Both the position numbers and the translations under genes were made by a program. A stretch of DNA of 64,000 nucleotides from Rugosimonospora sp040255525 (GTDB taxonomy: Bacteria; Actinomycetota; Actinomycetes; Mycobacteriales; Micromonosporaceae), in NCBI GenBank assembly GCA_040255525.1, contig JBDZVD010000007.1, positions 50,985 through 114,984 on the forward strand. Direction: 5' to 3'. Under the pieces are notes generated by a model. It ran no database searches, was not told the DNA's origin, and worked only from the letters and a program-made list of their open reading frames with translations. This document shows, piece by piece, positions 49,039-58,764 of this stretch; within the stretch, counting starts at the first letter, position 1, and every line of letters starts with the position of its first letter.

Positions 49039-50001
49039 TTGGGCGTAGAGATACAGGTAGAGCAGCTGACGAAGTCCTTCGGGCGGCATCGGGTCTGGGC
49101 TGACGTAAGCTTGACGCTGCCCGCCGGAGAAATTTCTGTGCTGCTCGGCCCGTCGGGCACCGGCAAGTCCGTCTTCCTCAAGACCCTCGTCGGCCTGCTC
49201 CGCCCCGACCGTGGCTCGATCTGGATCCAGAACCAGGACCTGCCAAGGCTGTCCGAGCGGCGGCTGTACGCCATCCGCCGGCTGTTCGGCGTGCTGTTCC
49301 AGGACGGCGCGCTGTTCGGCTCGATGAACATCTACGACAACGTCGCGTTCCCGCTGCGCGAGCACACCCGGATGAGCGAGGCGCGGATCCGGGCGATCGT
49401 CGACGAGAAGCTGGACATGGTCGGCCTGACCGGGTCCGAGGACAAGCTGCCCGGCCAGATCTCCGGCGGTATGCGCAAGCGGGCCGGCCTGGCCCGGGCG
49501 CTGGTACTCGATCCGCAGATCATCCTGTTCGACGAGCCGGACTCCGGCCTGGACCCGGTCCGCACGGCGTACCTGAACCAGCTCATCATCGACCTGAACC
49601 AGAAGACCGACGCCACCTTCCTGATCGTCACGCACGACATCAACACCGCGCGTACCGTGCCGGACAACATCGGCCTGCTGTTCCACGGCAAGCTGGCCAT
49701 GTTCGGGCCGCGGGAGATGCTGCTGTCCAGCACCGAGCCGGTGGTCCGGCAGTTTCTCAACGCCCAACGGGTCGGTCCGATCGGGATGTCGGAGGAGAAG
49801 GACGCCTCGGACCTGGCCGCCGAGGCCGCATCCGGCGTGCAACTGCCCCCGCTGCCGCCGATCCAGCGCCAGCTGCGCCCGTCCGACGGCGGGATCCGCC
49901 GGGCCGAGCGGCCGCCGGGCTTCTGGTGCCGCACCCACGCGGTCACCCCGCCACCGGGATCGTTCACCGAGCCCCGGCCGATCCAGGAGGTACCGCTGTG
50001 A
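49039..50001 (+). CDS. mkl: Mce transporter ATPase (Mkl/MceG)
   Basis: The 320-residue ABC ATPase has Walker A LLGPSGTGKSVFLK, Q-loop VLFQDGALFGSM, signature QISGGMRKRAGLARAL, Walker B IILFDEPDSGLDP and switch His in LIVTHD. The SGGMRKR signature and the C-terminal extension (about 255–320) are typical of MceG/MlaF. It powers lipid import by the YrbE/Mce complex encoded immediately downstream. TTG at 49039 is the start, with GGAGGGAG directly upstream; the frame is open further back, but homology is not. Confidence 0.93.
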   Translation: MGVEIQVEQLTKSFGRHRVWADVSLTLPAGEISVLLGPSGTGKSVFLKTLVGLLRPDRGSIWIQNQDLPRLSERRLYAIRRLFGVLFQDGALFGSMNIYDNVAFPLREHTRMSEARIRAIVDEKLDMVGLTGSEDKLPGQISGGMRKRAGLARALVLDPQIILFDEPDSGLDPVRTAYLNQLIIDLNQKTDATFLIVTHDINTARTVPDNIGLLFHGKLAMFGPREMLLSSTEPVVRQFLNAQRVGPIGMSEEKDASDLAAEAASGVQLPPLPPIQRQLRPSDGGIRRAERPPGFWCRTHAVTPPPGSFTEPRPIQEVPL

Positions 50002-50062
50002 CGCGGGGTGTGCGCGTACGACCGCCCAGGGCCGGCCGCCCGACCCCGGCGGTGGCGGCAGC

Positions 50063-50836
50063 ATGAGCAATCCGGTCACCTTCACGCTGCGCGAGTCCGG
50101 ACACTTCTTCGCGTTCAGCCTCGACGCGCTGCGCTCGGTGCCGCGCCGGCCCTGGCAGGTCCGCGAGTTCATCCAGCAGGCCTGGTTCATCTCGTCGGTG
50201 TCGATCCTGCCGGCCGCCCTGGTGTCGATCCCGTTCGGTGCCGTCATCGCGCTGCAGCTCGGCTCGCTGACCCGGCAACTGGGCGCGCAGTCGTTCACCG
50301 GTGCCGCGTCGGTGCTGGCCGTCGTGCGCGAGGCAGGCCCGATCGTGACCGCCCTGATCATCGCCGGCGCGGGCGGCTCGGCGATCTGCGCGGACCTGGG
50401 CGCCCGGCGCATCCGCGAGGAACTGGACGCGATGCAGGTGCTGGGCATCGACCCGATCCAGCGCCTGGTGGTGCCCCGGGTGATCGCCGCGATGCTCGTC
50501 GGCGTGCTGCTCAACGGGCTGGTCAGCGTCGTCGGGGTGTGCGGCGGGTACGCGTTCAACGTGATCCTGCAGCACGGCACCCCGGGCGCCTACATCGCCA
50601 GCTTCCAGGCTCTGGGCCAACTGCCGGACCTGGTGGTCGGGGAGGTCAAGGCGCTGGTCTTCGGCGCGGTGGCCGCGCTGGTCGCCTCGTACAAGGGGAT
50701 GACCGCCAAGGGCGGCCCGAAGGGCGTGGGGGACGCGGTCAACCAGAGCGTCGTGATCACGTTCATGCTGCTGTTCGCGCTGAACTTCGTGATCACCGCG
50801 GTGTATTTCCAGATCGTTCCGCAGAAGGGGTCGTGA
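50063..50836 (+). CDS. yrbEA: Mce permease YrbE (MlaE family), first copy
   Basis: The 257-residue integral membrane protein has the MlaE/YrbE fold with about five helices. SILPAALVSIPFGAVIALQL, VVREAGPIVTALIIAGAGGS and ADLGARRIREELDAMQVLGI include the conserved E-E-D-A-M-x-x-x-G-I loop that contacts the ATPase. VNQSVVITFMLLFALNFVIT forms the last helix. With the next gene it forms the heterodimeric permease core. It follows mkl by 61 bp, with AGGCGGTGGCGG preceding the ATG. Confidence 0.93.
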   Translation: MSNPVTFTLRESGHFFAFSLDALRSVPRRPWQVREFIQQAWFISSVSILPAALVSIPFGAVIALQLGSLTRQLGAQSFTGAASVLAVVREAGPIVTALIIAGAGGSAICADLGARRIREELDAMQVLGIDPIQRLVVPRVIAAMLVGVLLNGLVSVVGVCGGYAFNVILQHGTPGAYIASFQALGQLPDLVVGEVKALVFGAVAALVASYKGMTAKGGPKGVGDAVNQSVVITFMLLFALNFVITAVYFQIVPQKGS

Positions 50837-50843
50837 GCCGCCG

Positions 50844-51635
50844 GTGATCCTCGACGATCTGGGCGAACAGCTCGCCTTCCACCTCCGCTCGTTCTCCGCG
50901 GTGCCGCGCACGGTGCGGCGCTACCCGCGCGAGATCATCCGGCTGCTCGCCGAAGTGAGCTTCGGCTCGGGGGCGCTGGCCGTGGTGGGGGGCACGGTCG
51001 GCGTGATCTGCTTCATGACGTTCTTCACCGGTACCGAGGTCGGGCTTCAGGGCGACCAGGCGCTGCAGCAGCTGGGCAGCAGCGCGTTCGCCGGCTTCAT
51101 CTCGGCGTACTTCAACACCCGGGAGATCTCGCCACTGGTCGCCGCGCTGGCGCTGTCCGCCACGGTGGGCTGCGGGTTCACCGCGCAGCTGGGCGCGATG
51201 CGCATCTCGGAGGAGGTCGACGCGCTGGAGGTGATGGGGGTACCGTCGCTGCCCTACCTGGTCACCACCCGGATCATCGCCGGCTTCATCGCGGTCATCC
51301 CGCTGTACGTGATCGGCCTGCTCTCCAGCTACCTGGCCACCCGTACCATCACCACTGTCTACTTCGGACAGTCGACCGGCACGTACGACTACTACTTCCA
51401 CCTGTTCCTGCCGCCCGGCGACGTGCTCTGGTCGTTCGGCAAGGCGCTGGTGTTCAGCGTCGTCGTGGTGCTCATCCACTGCCACTACGGGTACCGGGCC
51501 GGCGGCGGGCCGGCCGGGGTGGGGCTGGCGGTCGGCCGGGCGGTACGGCTGGCGATCGTGGCCGTCAACGTCGTCGACTTCTTCCTGTCGCTGGCGATCT
51601 GGGGCGCCACGACGACGGTGCGGATCGCGGGGTGA
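50844..51635 (+). CDS. yrbEB: Mce permease YrbE (MlaE family), second copy
   Basis: The 263-residue partner permease shows VSFGSGALAVVGGTVGVICF, REISPLVAALALSATVGCGF, AQLGAMRISEEVDALEVMGV and a C-terminal VVNVVDF-like helix (VAVNVVDFFLSLAIWGATTT). The EEVDALEVMG loop corresponds to that in YrbE-A. It starts with GTG 7 bp after the first permease and overlaps the first mce gene by 4 bp (GTGA). YrbE-A/B heterodimerisation is the family norm. Confidence 0.93.
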   Translation: MILDDLGEQLAFHLRSFSAVPRTVRRYPREIIRLLAEVSFGSGALAVVGGTVGVICFMTFFTGTEVGLQGDQALQQLGSSAFAGFISAYFNTREISPLVAALALSATVGCGFTAQLGAMRISEEVDALEVMGVPSLPYLVTTRIIAGFIAVIPLYVIGLLSSYLATRTITTVYFGQSTGTYDYYFHLFLPPGDVLWSFGKALVFSVVVVLIHCHYGYRAGGGPAGVGLAVGRAVRLAIVAVNVVDFFLSLAIWGATTTVRIAG

Positions 51636-52909
51636 GCCGGATGGTCTACCGTCACCGCGCCCTGGGACTGGCCTTCGTCCTGCTGCTGGTCGGCGCGCTC
51701 ACGCTGTCGGTGCTGGTGTACCGCAAGGCGTTCACCCCGGTCGCCTGGGTGACCGTGCACACCGACCACACCGGGCTGCAACTGTCGCAGGGTGCGGACG
51801 TGAAGATGCGCGGGGTACGGGTCGGGGAGGTGCGCCGGATCAGCGCCAACGGCACCGAAGCCACCCTGCGCCTGGCCCTGGACCCCTCGACGCTGCACGA
51901 GATCCCGGCCAACGTCAGCGTGCGACTGCTGCCGGCCACGCTGTTCGGCGAGCGCTACGTGTCGCTGACCGAACCGCCGAAGCCCTCGACCCACCCGCTG
52001 CGCGCCGGCGCCGTCATCGGGCAGGACCGGTCGACCTCGGCGATCGAGCTGGAAAACGTGCTCGACGACACCCTGCCGCTGCTGCAGGCGATCCAGCCGG
52101 ACAAGCTGGCCGCCACGCTCGGCGCGATCGCGACCGCGCTGCACGGCAAGGGCGACCAGATCGGCCAGGACCTCACCGACCTGGACCGGTACCTCGCCGC
52201 GCTCAACGGTCAGCTACCGGCCCTGCGAGCCGACATCAGGAAGCTGGGCACGGTGCTGTCCACCTACGACGGATCCCTGCCAGACCTGATGAGCATCCTC
52301 AGGAACGTGACGGTCACCGCGAACACCATCGGCCAGCAGCGCGACCAGGTGGCCGCGTTCCTCGACGACGCGACCGACCTGGCCACCACGACGCAGTCGT
52401 TCCTGGACAGCTACGGCGACCGGATCATCCAGATCGGTCGGGTCAGCGCGCCGCTGCTGGAGCTGCTGGCCACCTACTCGCCGGAGTACCCGTGCCTGCT
52501 GCAGGGCGCGGTGAAGCTGCAACCGGACGTGGAGAAGGTGTTCGCCGGCGGCCAGATGCACATCACGATCGAGGTCACCCGCAACAACGGCAAGTACCTG
52601 CCGGGCAGGGACGCACCGGTCTACGGCGCGGACAACGGGCCGGACTGCCGTGGCCTGCCCGACCCGCGGGTGCCCGCACCCCAGGTGAAGATCGACAACG
52701 GCTACGACTACGGCGCCTCGCGGGCCGCGGCCAAGCTGCCGGTGAGCCTCGACCTGGCGCCGATGGGGTACGCGGGTACGCCGGAGGAGCAGGCGCTGAT
52801 CAAGCCGCTGGTGGCGGCGACGACCGGTACCTCGCCGGACCGGGTGCCGCCGGTCGCCGACCTGCTGTGGGGGCCGCTGCTACGCGGAACGGTGGTGAAT
52901 GCCGGATGA
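51632..52909 (+). CDS. mceA: Mce protein, first of six
   Basis: The 425-residue protein has one N-terminal helix (LGLAFVLLLVGALTLSVLVY). The MCE domain (about 38–115) contains VTVHTDHTGLQLSQGADVKM, RGVRVGEVRRI and VRLLPATLFGERYVSLTEP. A long helical region predicted to form the needle follows (LDDTLPLLQAIQPDKLAATL onward), ending in a Cys-containing C-terminal part. MCE proteins form hexameric shuttles for lipids between the permease and the outer envelope. The order and coupling with the following genes mark it as mceA. Confidence 0.93.
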   Translation: MSRMVYRHRALGLAFVLLLVGALTLSVLVYRKAFTPVAWVTVHTDHTGLQLSQGADVKMRGVRVGEVRRISANGTEATLRLALDPSTLHEIPANVSVRLLPATLFGERYVSLTEPPKPSTHPLRAGAVIGQDRSTSAIELENVLDDTLPLLQAIQPDKLAATLGAIATALHGKGDQIGQDLTDLDRYLAALNGQLPALRADIRKLGTVLSTYDGSLPDLMSILRNVTVTANTIGQQRDQVAAFLDDATDLATTTQSFLDSYGDRIIQIGRVSAPLLELLATYSPEYPCLLQGAVKLQPDVEKVFAGGQMHITIEVTRNNGKYLPGRDAPVYGADNGPDCRGLPDPRVPAPQVKIDNGYDYGASRAAAKLPVSLDLAPMGYAGTPEEQALIKPLVAATTGTSPDRVPPVADLLWGPLLRGTVVNAG

Positions 52910-53955
52910 GCGCCATCCAGAGCCGGAAAGTGGCCGGGCCACTGGTCAAGCTCATCATCTTCGCGGCCGTCACGCTCGCGGTGACCGGAGTGCTCGCGAG
53001 CACCCTGGGATCGCTGCCGTTCGGCGGCGGGACCACCTACCGCGCCCGGTTCACCGACGTCACCGGCGTGCTGCCCGGCGACGACATCCGGATCGCCGGA
53101 GTGAAGGTCGGCCAGGTGACCAGGGTGAGCCTGGTGGGCAACTCGGTGGCGCAACTGGCGTTCAGGCTGAGCCAGCCGGTGCCGCTGCCCGCGACCGTGC
53201 ACGCCACCATCCGGTACCGCAACCTGATCGGCCAGCGGTACGTAGCACTGTCCGAGGGACCCGGAAATGGTGCGCCGCTGCGCCCGGGCGGGCTGATCCC
53301 GCTGTCCCAGACCACACCGGCGCTCAACCTCACCGTGCTGTTCAACGGCTTCCAGCCGCTGTTCAGCGCGCTGAACCCCAAGGACGTCAACTCCCTGGCG
53401 TACGAGATAATCCAGGTGCTCCAGGGGGAGAGCGGCACGGTTTCCGGCCTGTTGCGGCACAGCGCGTCGCTGATCAGCACCCTGGCCGACCAGGACACGG
53501 TCATCAACAAGGTGATCGGCAACCTCGACACCGTACTGTCCACACTCGACAGCCGGCGGGACGAGCTGTCCGACACCATCGCGCAGCTGCAGCAGTTCGT
53601 CTCCGGGCTCGCCGCCGACCGCACCGCGATCGGCCAGGCGATCACCAACATCGACGGGCTGACCAGCGCCACCGGGTCGCTGCTGGAGGATGCCCGGCCA
53701 AGCCTGTCCGCCGACGTGTCCGGGCTCGGTTCGCTGGCCACCATCCTCAACGACAACACCGATGTCATCAACCGCACGCTGAACACCCTGCCCGGCGAGT
53801 ACCAGGCACTGACCCGCACCGCCTCCTACGGATCCTGGTTCAACTTCTACATGTGTGACTTCGACGGCCGGGTCGGGCTTCCCGGCATCGGTTCGGTGAA
53901 TCCCGTGACGTTCAACTCCACGGCGGCCTCGTGCAAGGGCGGAGGTGCGAAGTGA
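52906..53955 (+). CDS. mceB: Mce protein, second of six
   Basis: The 349-residue protein has a membrane helix (LVKLIIFAAVTLAVTGVLAS) and an MCE domain with FTDVTGVLPGDDIRIAGVKV, GQVTRVSL and IRYRNLIGQRYVALSEG. A coiled helical region follows (GNLDTVLSTLDSRRDELSDT and similar). Two Cys near the end (FYMCDFDGR; AASCKGGG) could form a disulfide. It overlaps mceA by 4 bp, and its end carries GGAGG for mceC. MceB-type length and order. Confidence 0.93.
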   Translation: MSAIQSRKVAGPLVKLIIFAAVTLAVTGVLASTLGSLPFGGGTTYRARFTDVTGVLPGDDIRIAGVKVGQVTRVSLVGNSVAQLAFRLSQPVPLPATVHATIRYRNLIGQRYVALSEGPGNGAPLRPGGLIPLSQTTPALNLTVLFNGFQPLFSALNPKDVNSLAYEIIQVLQGESGTVSGLLRHSASLISTLADQDTVINKVIGNLDTVLSTLDSRRDELSDTIAQLQQFVSGLAADRTAIGQAITNIDGLTSATGSLLEDARPSLSADVSGLGSLATILNDNTDVINRTLNTLPGEYQALTRTASYGSWFNFYMCDFDGRVGLPGIGSVNPVTFNSTAASCKGGGAK

Positions 53956-54941
53956 AACCCTTCCGCGAGCGCAATCCCCTCGTCATCGGGGCGATCGGAC
54001 TGGCCGTGCTGGCCGGTCTCGTGTTCGCCGCGTTCCACGCCGACGACCTGCCACTGATCGGCGGCGGCACCGCCTACCGGGCCGCGTTCCGGGACGCCAG
54101 CGGCCTGGAACCGGGCAACGAGGTACGGGTCGCCGGGGTGAAGGTCGGCAAGGTCACCGCGATCGGCCTGGCACAGGGCCCGGGCGGGGCCTACGTCCGG
54201 GTGGACTTCCGGGTCGACGAGGGCGGCCTGCACCTGGGTACGGACACCCAGGCGACCATCCAGATCAAGACCGTACTGGGCCAGAAGTACCTCGCCCTGG
54301 TGCCGGCCGGCACCAGGCGCCTGCCGGCCGGCGCCCAGATCCCGTTGAACCACACCGCCTCGCCGTTCGACGTCGTGCAGGCGGTCAACGGGCTGGCCGG
54401 CACCCTGCAGCAGATCGACACCGATCAGTTGTCCCAGGCGTTCACCGCGCTGTCCCAGACGTTCGCCGGCACCCCGGCCGACGTGCAGACCTCGCTGTCC
54501 GGGCTGTCGCGGCTCACCCAGTCCATCTCCTCGCGCGACGACCAGCTGCGCACCCTGCTCGGCCACGCCAACGGGGTGACCGGCGTGCTGGCACAGCGCG
54601 ACGACCAGCTGCGCGCCCTGGTGCGGGACGGCAACCTCCTGCTGCAGGAGGTGAGCCAGCGCCGGGACGCGATCCACGACCTGCTGGTGACCACGAACGA
54701 ATTGGCCACCCAGATCTCCGGCCTGGTGACCGACAACCGCGCCAAGCTCGCACCGGCGCTGGCCCAGCTGCGCCAGGTGCTGGCGACCCTGCAGGCCGAC
54801 AGCGGCAAGCTGTCGGACACGTTGAAAAACCTGGCGCCGTTCATCAACGCGTTCACCAATGTCCTGGGCAACGGGCGCTGGTTCGACTCCTGGCTCAACG
54901 GCCTGTTGCAGCCGTACACGCCGTCGTTGGGAGGCAAGTGA
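53952..54941 (+). CDS. mceC: Mce protein, third of six
   Basis: The 329-residue protein has an N-terminal helix (PLVIGAIGLAVLAGLVFAAF). The MCE domain contains YRAAFRDASGLEPGNEVRVA, GVKVGKVTAIGL and QIKTVLGQKYLALVPAG, with a long helical arm after it. GTG at 53952 overlaps the mceB stop (GTGA) and has GGAGG 6 nt upstream; ATG does not occur near. Its stop shares one base with the mceD start. It ends in a short hydrophobic patch (WFDSWLNGLLQPYTP). Confidence 0.93.
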   Translation: MKPFRERNPLVIGAIGLAVLAGLVFAAFHADDLPLIGGGTAYRAAFRDASGLEPGNEVRVAGVKVGKVTAIGLAQGPGGAYVRVDFRVDEGGLHLGTDTQATIQIKTVLGQKYLALVPAGTRRLPAGAQIPLNHTASPFDVVQAVNGLAGTLQQIDTDQLSQAFTALSQTFAGTPADVQTSLSGLSRLTQSISSRDDQLRTLLGHANGVTGVLAQRDDQLRALVRDGNLLLQEVSQRRDAIHDLLVTTNELATQISGLVTDNRAKLAPALAQLRQVLATLQADSGKLSDTLKNLAPFINAFTNVLGNGRWFDSWLNGLLQPYTPSLGGK

Positions 54942-56188
54942 TGCGCCGCCGCGCCAGCCGCGCCCTGATCGCCGCCGGCCTGACCATGGTCCTGGCGGCC
55001 GGCGCCGGCCTCATCATTGTCGGCACCCGCCACCCCACCCGGACGCTGGTGGCGCACTTCGCCAGCGCGGTCGGCATCAACGCCGGCTCGGACGTGCGGA
55101 TCCTCGGCGTGAAGGTCGGCGAGGTGGTCTCGGCGCACCCCGAGGGCACCACGGTACGGGTCGTGATGCGCTACGACGCCCGGTACAAGGTGCCGGCCGG
55201 CGCCGACGCCGTGATCGTGCCGCCCAGCGTGGTCAGCGACCGGTACGTGCAACTGACTCCGGCGTACACCGGCGGCGCCCTGCTGGCCGACGGCGCGGAC
55301 CTGCCGCAGTCCAGGACGTCGGTGCCGCTGGAGCTGGACGACGTGTACCGGTCGCTGAACCAGTTCAACCAGGCGCTCGGACCCAACGGCGCGAACGCCG
55401 ACGGGGCGCTGAGCGACCTGGTCCATACCGGAGCCGCGAACCTGGACGGCAACGGCGCGGCCCTCGGCAGCTCGCTGGACGGTCTGTCGAAGGTGCTGTC
55501 CACACTGGACAACGGCAAGGACGACCTGTTCGGCACCGTCGCCAACCTCCAGAAGTTCGTCACCGCGCTGGCCGAAAGCGACCAGCAGGTGCGGCTGTTG
55601 CACTCGCGGCTCGCCTCGGTGGGCCGGCAACTGGCCGGCGAGCGGGACGACCTGGCCGCCCTGCTGCGCAACCTGTCCACCGCGCTGGCCGACATCACCA
55701 CGTTCGTCCACGACAACCGTGCACAGCTCGTGTCCAATGTGGACGCGTTGAGCGACATCTCCGGGGTCCTGGTACGGCAACAGCAGGCGATCATCGACGT
55801 GCTCAACGTGGCACCGACCGCGCTGTCGAACCTCAATCTGGCCTACAACAGCAGGTCCGGCACCCTGGACACCCGGGACGACGCGCTGGGCCCCTACGAC
55901 CCGGCGAGCTACGTGTGCTCGCTGGTCGTCGGGCTGGTCACCCAGCAGAAGGTTCCGCAGGAGTGCGTGGCTTTGGCCCAGACCCTGAACGCGGCGCACC
56001 TGCCGCTGACGGATCAGCTACGCAAACTCCTCGGATTGCCGCCCGCTTCTACCTCCTCGTCGGGCGGCGCGCCCGGCACACCCGGCTCCTCCGGTGGTAC
56101 CGCCGGCAGTCCGGGTGTGCCGGGTCAGCCAGAGGACGTCACCCCGCCGGACCTCTCGCTCGGCGGAATCCTGAAGGTGCTCGGATGA
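54941..56188 (+). CDS. mceD: Mce protein, fourth of six
   Basis: The 415-residue protein has a signal-anchor helix (LIAAGLTMVLAAGAGLIIVG). The MCE domain has VAHFASAVGINAGSDVRILG, VKVGEVVSAH and VVSDRYVQLTPAYTGGALL. The coiled region is LRLLHSRLASVG-like (RLLHSRLASVGRQLAGERDD). A Ser/Gly/Pro-rich C-terminal tail follows residue ~365. GGGAGG is 9 nt before its ATG. It overlaps mceE by 4 bp. Confidence 0.93.
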   Translation: MRRRASRALIAAGLTMVLAAGAGLIIVGTRHPTRTLVAHFASAVGINAGSDVRILGVKVGEVVSAHPEGTTVRVVMRYDARYKVPAGADAVIVPPSVVSDRYVQLTPAYTGGALLADGADLPQSRTSVPLELDDVYRSLNQFNQALGPNGANADGALSDLVHTGAANLDGNGAALGSSLDGLSKVLSTLDNGKDDLFGTVANLQKFVTALAESDQQVRLLHSRLASVGRQLAGERDDLAALLRNLSTALADITTFVHDNRAQLVSNVDALSDISGVLVRQQQAIIDVLNVAPTALSNLNLAYNSRSGTLDTRDDALGPYDPASYVCSLVVGLVTQQKVPQECVALAQTLNAAHLPLTDQLRKLLGLPPASTSSSGGAPGTPGSSGGTAGSPGVPGQPEDVTPPDLSLGGILKVLG

Positions 56189-57396
56189 CCCCCACCGCTG
56201 CCACCCCCGGCCGGTCCACCCGGCGGCGACTCGCGGGCGCGTTGCTCGCGGCGTGCACGCTCGCCGCCACGGCCGGCTGCACAGCCCTGCCCGGCGGCGC
56301 GCCGTCCGGCCCCAGCTACCAGGTCAGCGCAGACTTCACCGAGGTGCTGGACCTCGTGCCGCAGGCGGCGGTCAAGGTGAACGACGTCACCGTGGGCAGC
56401 GTCGTGAAGATCAGCCTGTCCGGCTGGGACGCGCGGGTACGGATGAAGATCGACCGCGATGTCCAGTTGCCGGCCAACGCCACCGCGATGATCCGGCAGA
56501 GCAGCCTGCTCGGCGAGAAGTTCGTCGAGCTGGCCGCGCCGACCGGGCAGCAGGCCACCGGCCGGCTGACCGACGGCGCGGTCATCCCGGTGTCGCGGAC
56601 CAGCCGCACCGCCGAGGTGGAGGAGGTGCTCGGCGCGCTGGGCCTGCTGCTCAACGGCGGCGGGCTGGCCCAGATCAAGACGATCAACGAGGAGCTGACC
56701 GGCGCGCTGTCCGGCCGCGAGGCGACGGTCAAGGACCTGCTGAAGCAGCTCGAGGAGTTCCTGGCCGGGCTGGACAGCGAACGGACCAGCATCACCAGGG
56801 CGATCACCGCGCTGGACAGTTTCTCCGCGCACCTGGCCAGGCAGACGCAGACCATCGGCGCGGCCGTCGACGCGCTGGACCCGGGGCTGACCGTGCTGGC
56901 GCAGCAGCGCCAGCAGCTGACCACCGCGCTGACCTCGCTCGGGAGGCTGTCCACCGTGGGTACCCGGGTGGTCAACGAGAGCCGGGACGGCACGCTGGAC
57001 AGCCTCAAGGCCCTGCAACCGATCCTGACCCAGCTGGTACGGGCCGGGGACGACCTGCCCAAGGCGCTGAACTTCCTGCTGGCCTACCCGTTCCCGCCGA
57101 ACGTCACCGGAGCCATCTCGGGCGACTTCGTGAACCTGCACGCCACGGTCGACCTCGACGGGGCGACCATCCTGTCCAACCTGCTGACGGCTCCGCCGCC
57201 GGGCACCGGCGGCTCCGGAGCATCGCCGCGGGCGGGGACGAAGAACCCGGCCAGCCACTCGTTGCTCCCGAGCCTGCCCGGGCTCACCGGCCCGTCCGGG
57301 TCCTCGCCGACCCCGGCGCCGTCGTCGGGCGGGTCGCCCGGCGCGCCCGGCGGCGGCACCTGCGGCCTGCTCGGCATCCTCCTCGGATGTGGATGA
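56185..57396 (+). CDS. mceE: Mce lipoprotein, fifth of six
   Basis: The 403-residue protein has a lipoprotein signal (LAGALLAACTLAATAGCTAL) with lipobox A-G-C. This is the normal feature of MceE proteins, which are lipid-anchored rather than helix-anchored. The MCE domain shows ADFTEVLDLVPQAAVKVNDV, TVGSVVKISLSGWD and QSSLLGEKFVELAAP. A helical arm follows, then a Ser/Pro-rich tail ending GTCGLLGILLGCG. Coupled to mceD (ATGA) and mceF. Confidence 0.95.
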   Translation: MTPTAATPGRSTRRRLAGALLAACTLAATAGCTALPGGAPSGPSYQVSADFTEVLDLVPQAAVKVNDVTVGSVVKISLSGWDARVRMKIDRDVQLPANATAMIRQSSLLGEKFVELAAPTGQQATGRLTDGAVIPVSRTSRTAEVEEVLGALGLLLNGGGLAQIKTINEELTGALSGREATVKDLLKQLEEFLAGLDSERTSITRAITALDSFSAHLARQTQTIGAAVDALDPGLTVLAQQRQQLTTALTSLGRLSTVGTRVVNESRDGTLDSLKALQPILTQLVRAGDDLPKALNFLLAYPFPPNVTGAISGDFVNLHATVDLDGATILSNLLTAPPPGTGGSGASPRAGTKNPASHSLLPSLPGLTGPSGSSPTPAPSSGGSPGAPGGGTCGLLGILLGCG

Positions 57397-58715
57397 TGAT
57401 TACCCGTACCGTGAAGTTCCAGGTGCTCGCGTTCCTCATGGTGAGCCTACTCGGGGTGTCCTACGTCGGGCTGCGTTACGTGGGGCTGGGCGACCGGCTG
57501 TTCGGCGGCACGTACGTGGTGCACGCCGACTTCGCGCAGGCGGGCGGCATCTTCACCAACGCGGCGGTGACCTACCGCGGGATCCCGGTCGGGCGCGTCG
57601 GCGCCGTGCGGCTGCACGGCAGCGGGGTGCGGGTCGACCTGAACCTGCGGGGCGGCGTACGCGTTCCCAGCGACCTGCACGCGGTCACGGCCGAGCGCTC
57701 CGCCGTCGGGGAGCAGTACGTCGACCTGCGCCCGGACGCCGACGCCGGCCCGTACCTGCGCGACGGCGACACCATCCCGGCCAGCCGCACCAGCACTCCG
57801 CTGCCGGTCGAGACGCTGCTGACCAACCTGGACGGGCTGGTGAGGTCGGTGGGCGGCGACGACCTCACCACGCTCATCGACGAACTCGGCACCGCGTTCG
57901 AGGGCAACGAGAACGCGCTGCGCCAGATCGTCGACGCGACCAGCTCCCTGCTGGCAACGGCGAACCAGGACCTGCCGCAGGCGCTCACACTGATCCAGGA
58001 CAGCCGGACTGTCCTGAACACCCAGGCCGCGTCGGCCGACGCCATCCACCAGTGGGCGAAGTCGCTGTCCCAGTTGACCGGGACGGTGAAGAACTCGGAC
58101 GCGGACCTGCGCCGGCTGCTGGCCTCCGAGCCGCCGGCGGCGACCCAACTGGTCGGGCTGCTGCGCGACCTGGACCCGACGATCGGCACTCTGCTGGGCA
58201 ACCTGATCACGGTCAACGGGATCGCCGCCCGCCGGCTGCCCGGCATCGAACAGATCCTGGTCGAGTACCCGGTGGCGGTCGCCGGCGGGTTCACCGTCGC
58301 ACCGGGCGACGGTACCGCGCACTTCGGCCTGGTGGTCAACCCGAACAACCCGCCGGCCTGCCAGTACGCGAAGACCGGCAGGAACGACTGCACCGCCGCC
58401 GAGCGCGCGAACGGTTCCGGAGTACGCGGCGCCACGGCGGCACCGGGCGCGACCGGCCTGGGCCCCTCGCCCGCGCCGGTCGGTGGCGGAGTGCGGGGGG
58501 GCACTCCGCCACCCGCGAGCGGCTTCGCGGCGGCGGCCGCCCTCCCGACCGCGCCCGGTGGCCAGGCCACCTCGGTCAACGGGTACGACCCGGCGTCCGG
58601 CCTGGTCACCGGGCCGGACGGGTTGCCGCTGCAGCTGGGCGGCACCGGAGGGCAGTACCAGCTGGCCGGCAACCAGTCGTGGAAGCAGCTGCTGCTGGCC
58701 GGGCTGGCCGGCTGA
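57393..58715 (+). CDS. mceF: Mce protein, sixth of six
   Basis: The 440-residue protein has an N-terminal helix (KFQVLAFLMVSLLGVSYVGL). The MCE domain has HADFAQAGGIFTNAAVTYRG, IPVGRVGAVRLHG and AVGEQYVDLRPDAD. A helical arm follows, and a Gly/Pro/Ala-rich tail after about residue 345 whose final helix is QSWKQLLLAGLAG. The ATG at 57393 overlaps the mceE stop (ATGA); ATG at 57387 or 57396 are alternatives. Last canonical mce gene. Confidence 0.93.
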   Translation: MMITRTVKFQVLAFLMVSLLGVSYVGLRYVGLGDRLFGGTYVVHADFAQAGGIFTNAAVTYRGIPVGRVGAVRLHGSGVRVDLNLRGGVRVPSDLHAVTAERSAVGEQYVDLRPDADAGPYLRDGDTIPASRTSTPLPVETLLTNLDGLVRSVGGDDLTTLIDELGTAFEGNENALRQIVDATSSLLATANQDLPQALTLIQDSRTVLNTQAASADAIHQWAKSLSQLTGTVKNSDADLRRLLASEPPAATQLVGLLRDLDPTIGTLLGNLITVNGIAARRLPGIEQILVEYPVAVAGGFTVAPGDGTAHFGLVVNPNNPPACQYAKTGRNDCTAAERANGSGVRGATAAPGATGLGPSPAPVGGGVRGGTPPPASGFAAAAALPTAPGGQATSVNGYDPASGLVTGPDGLPLQLGGTGGQYQLAGNQSWKQLLLAGLAG

Positions 58716-58764
58716 GCACGGACCGATCGTGGGCCGATCGGTGGAACGCGGAAGAGGTGACGCG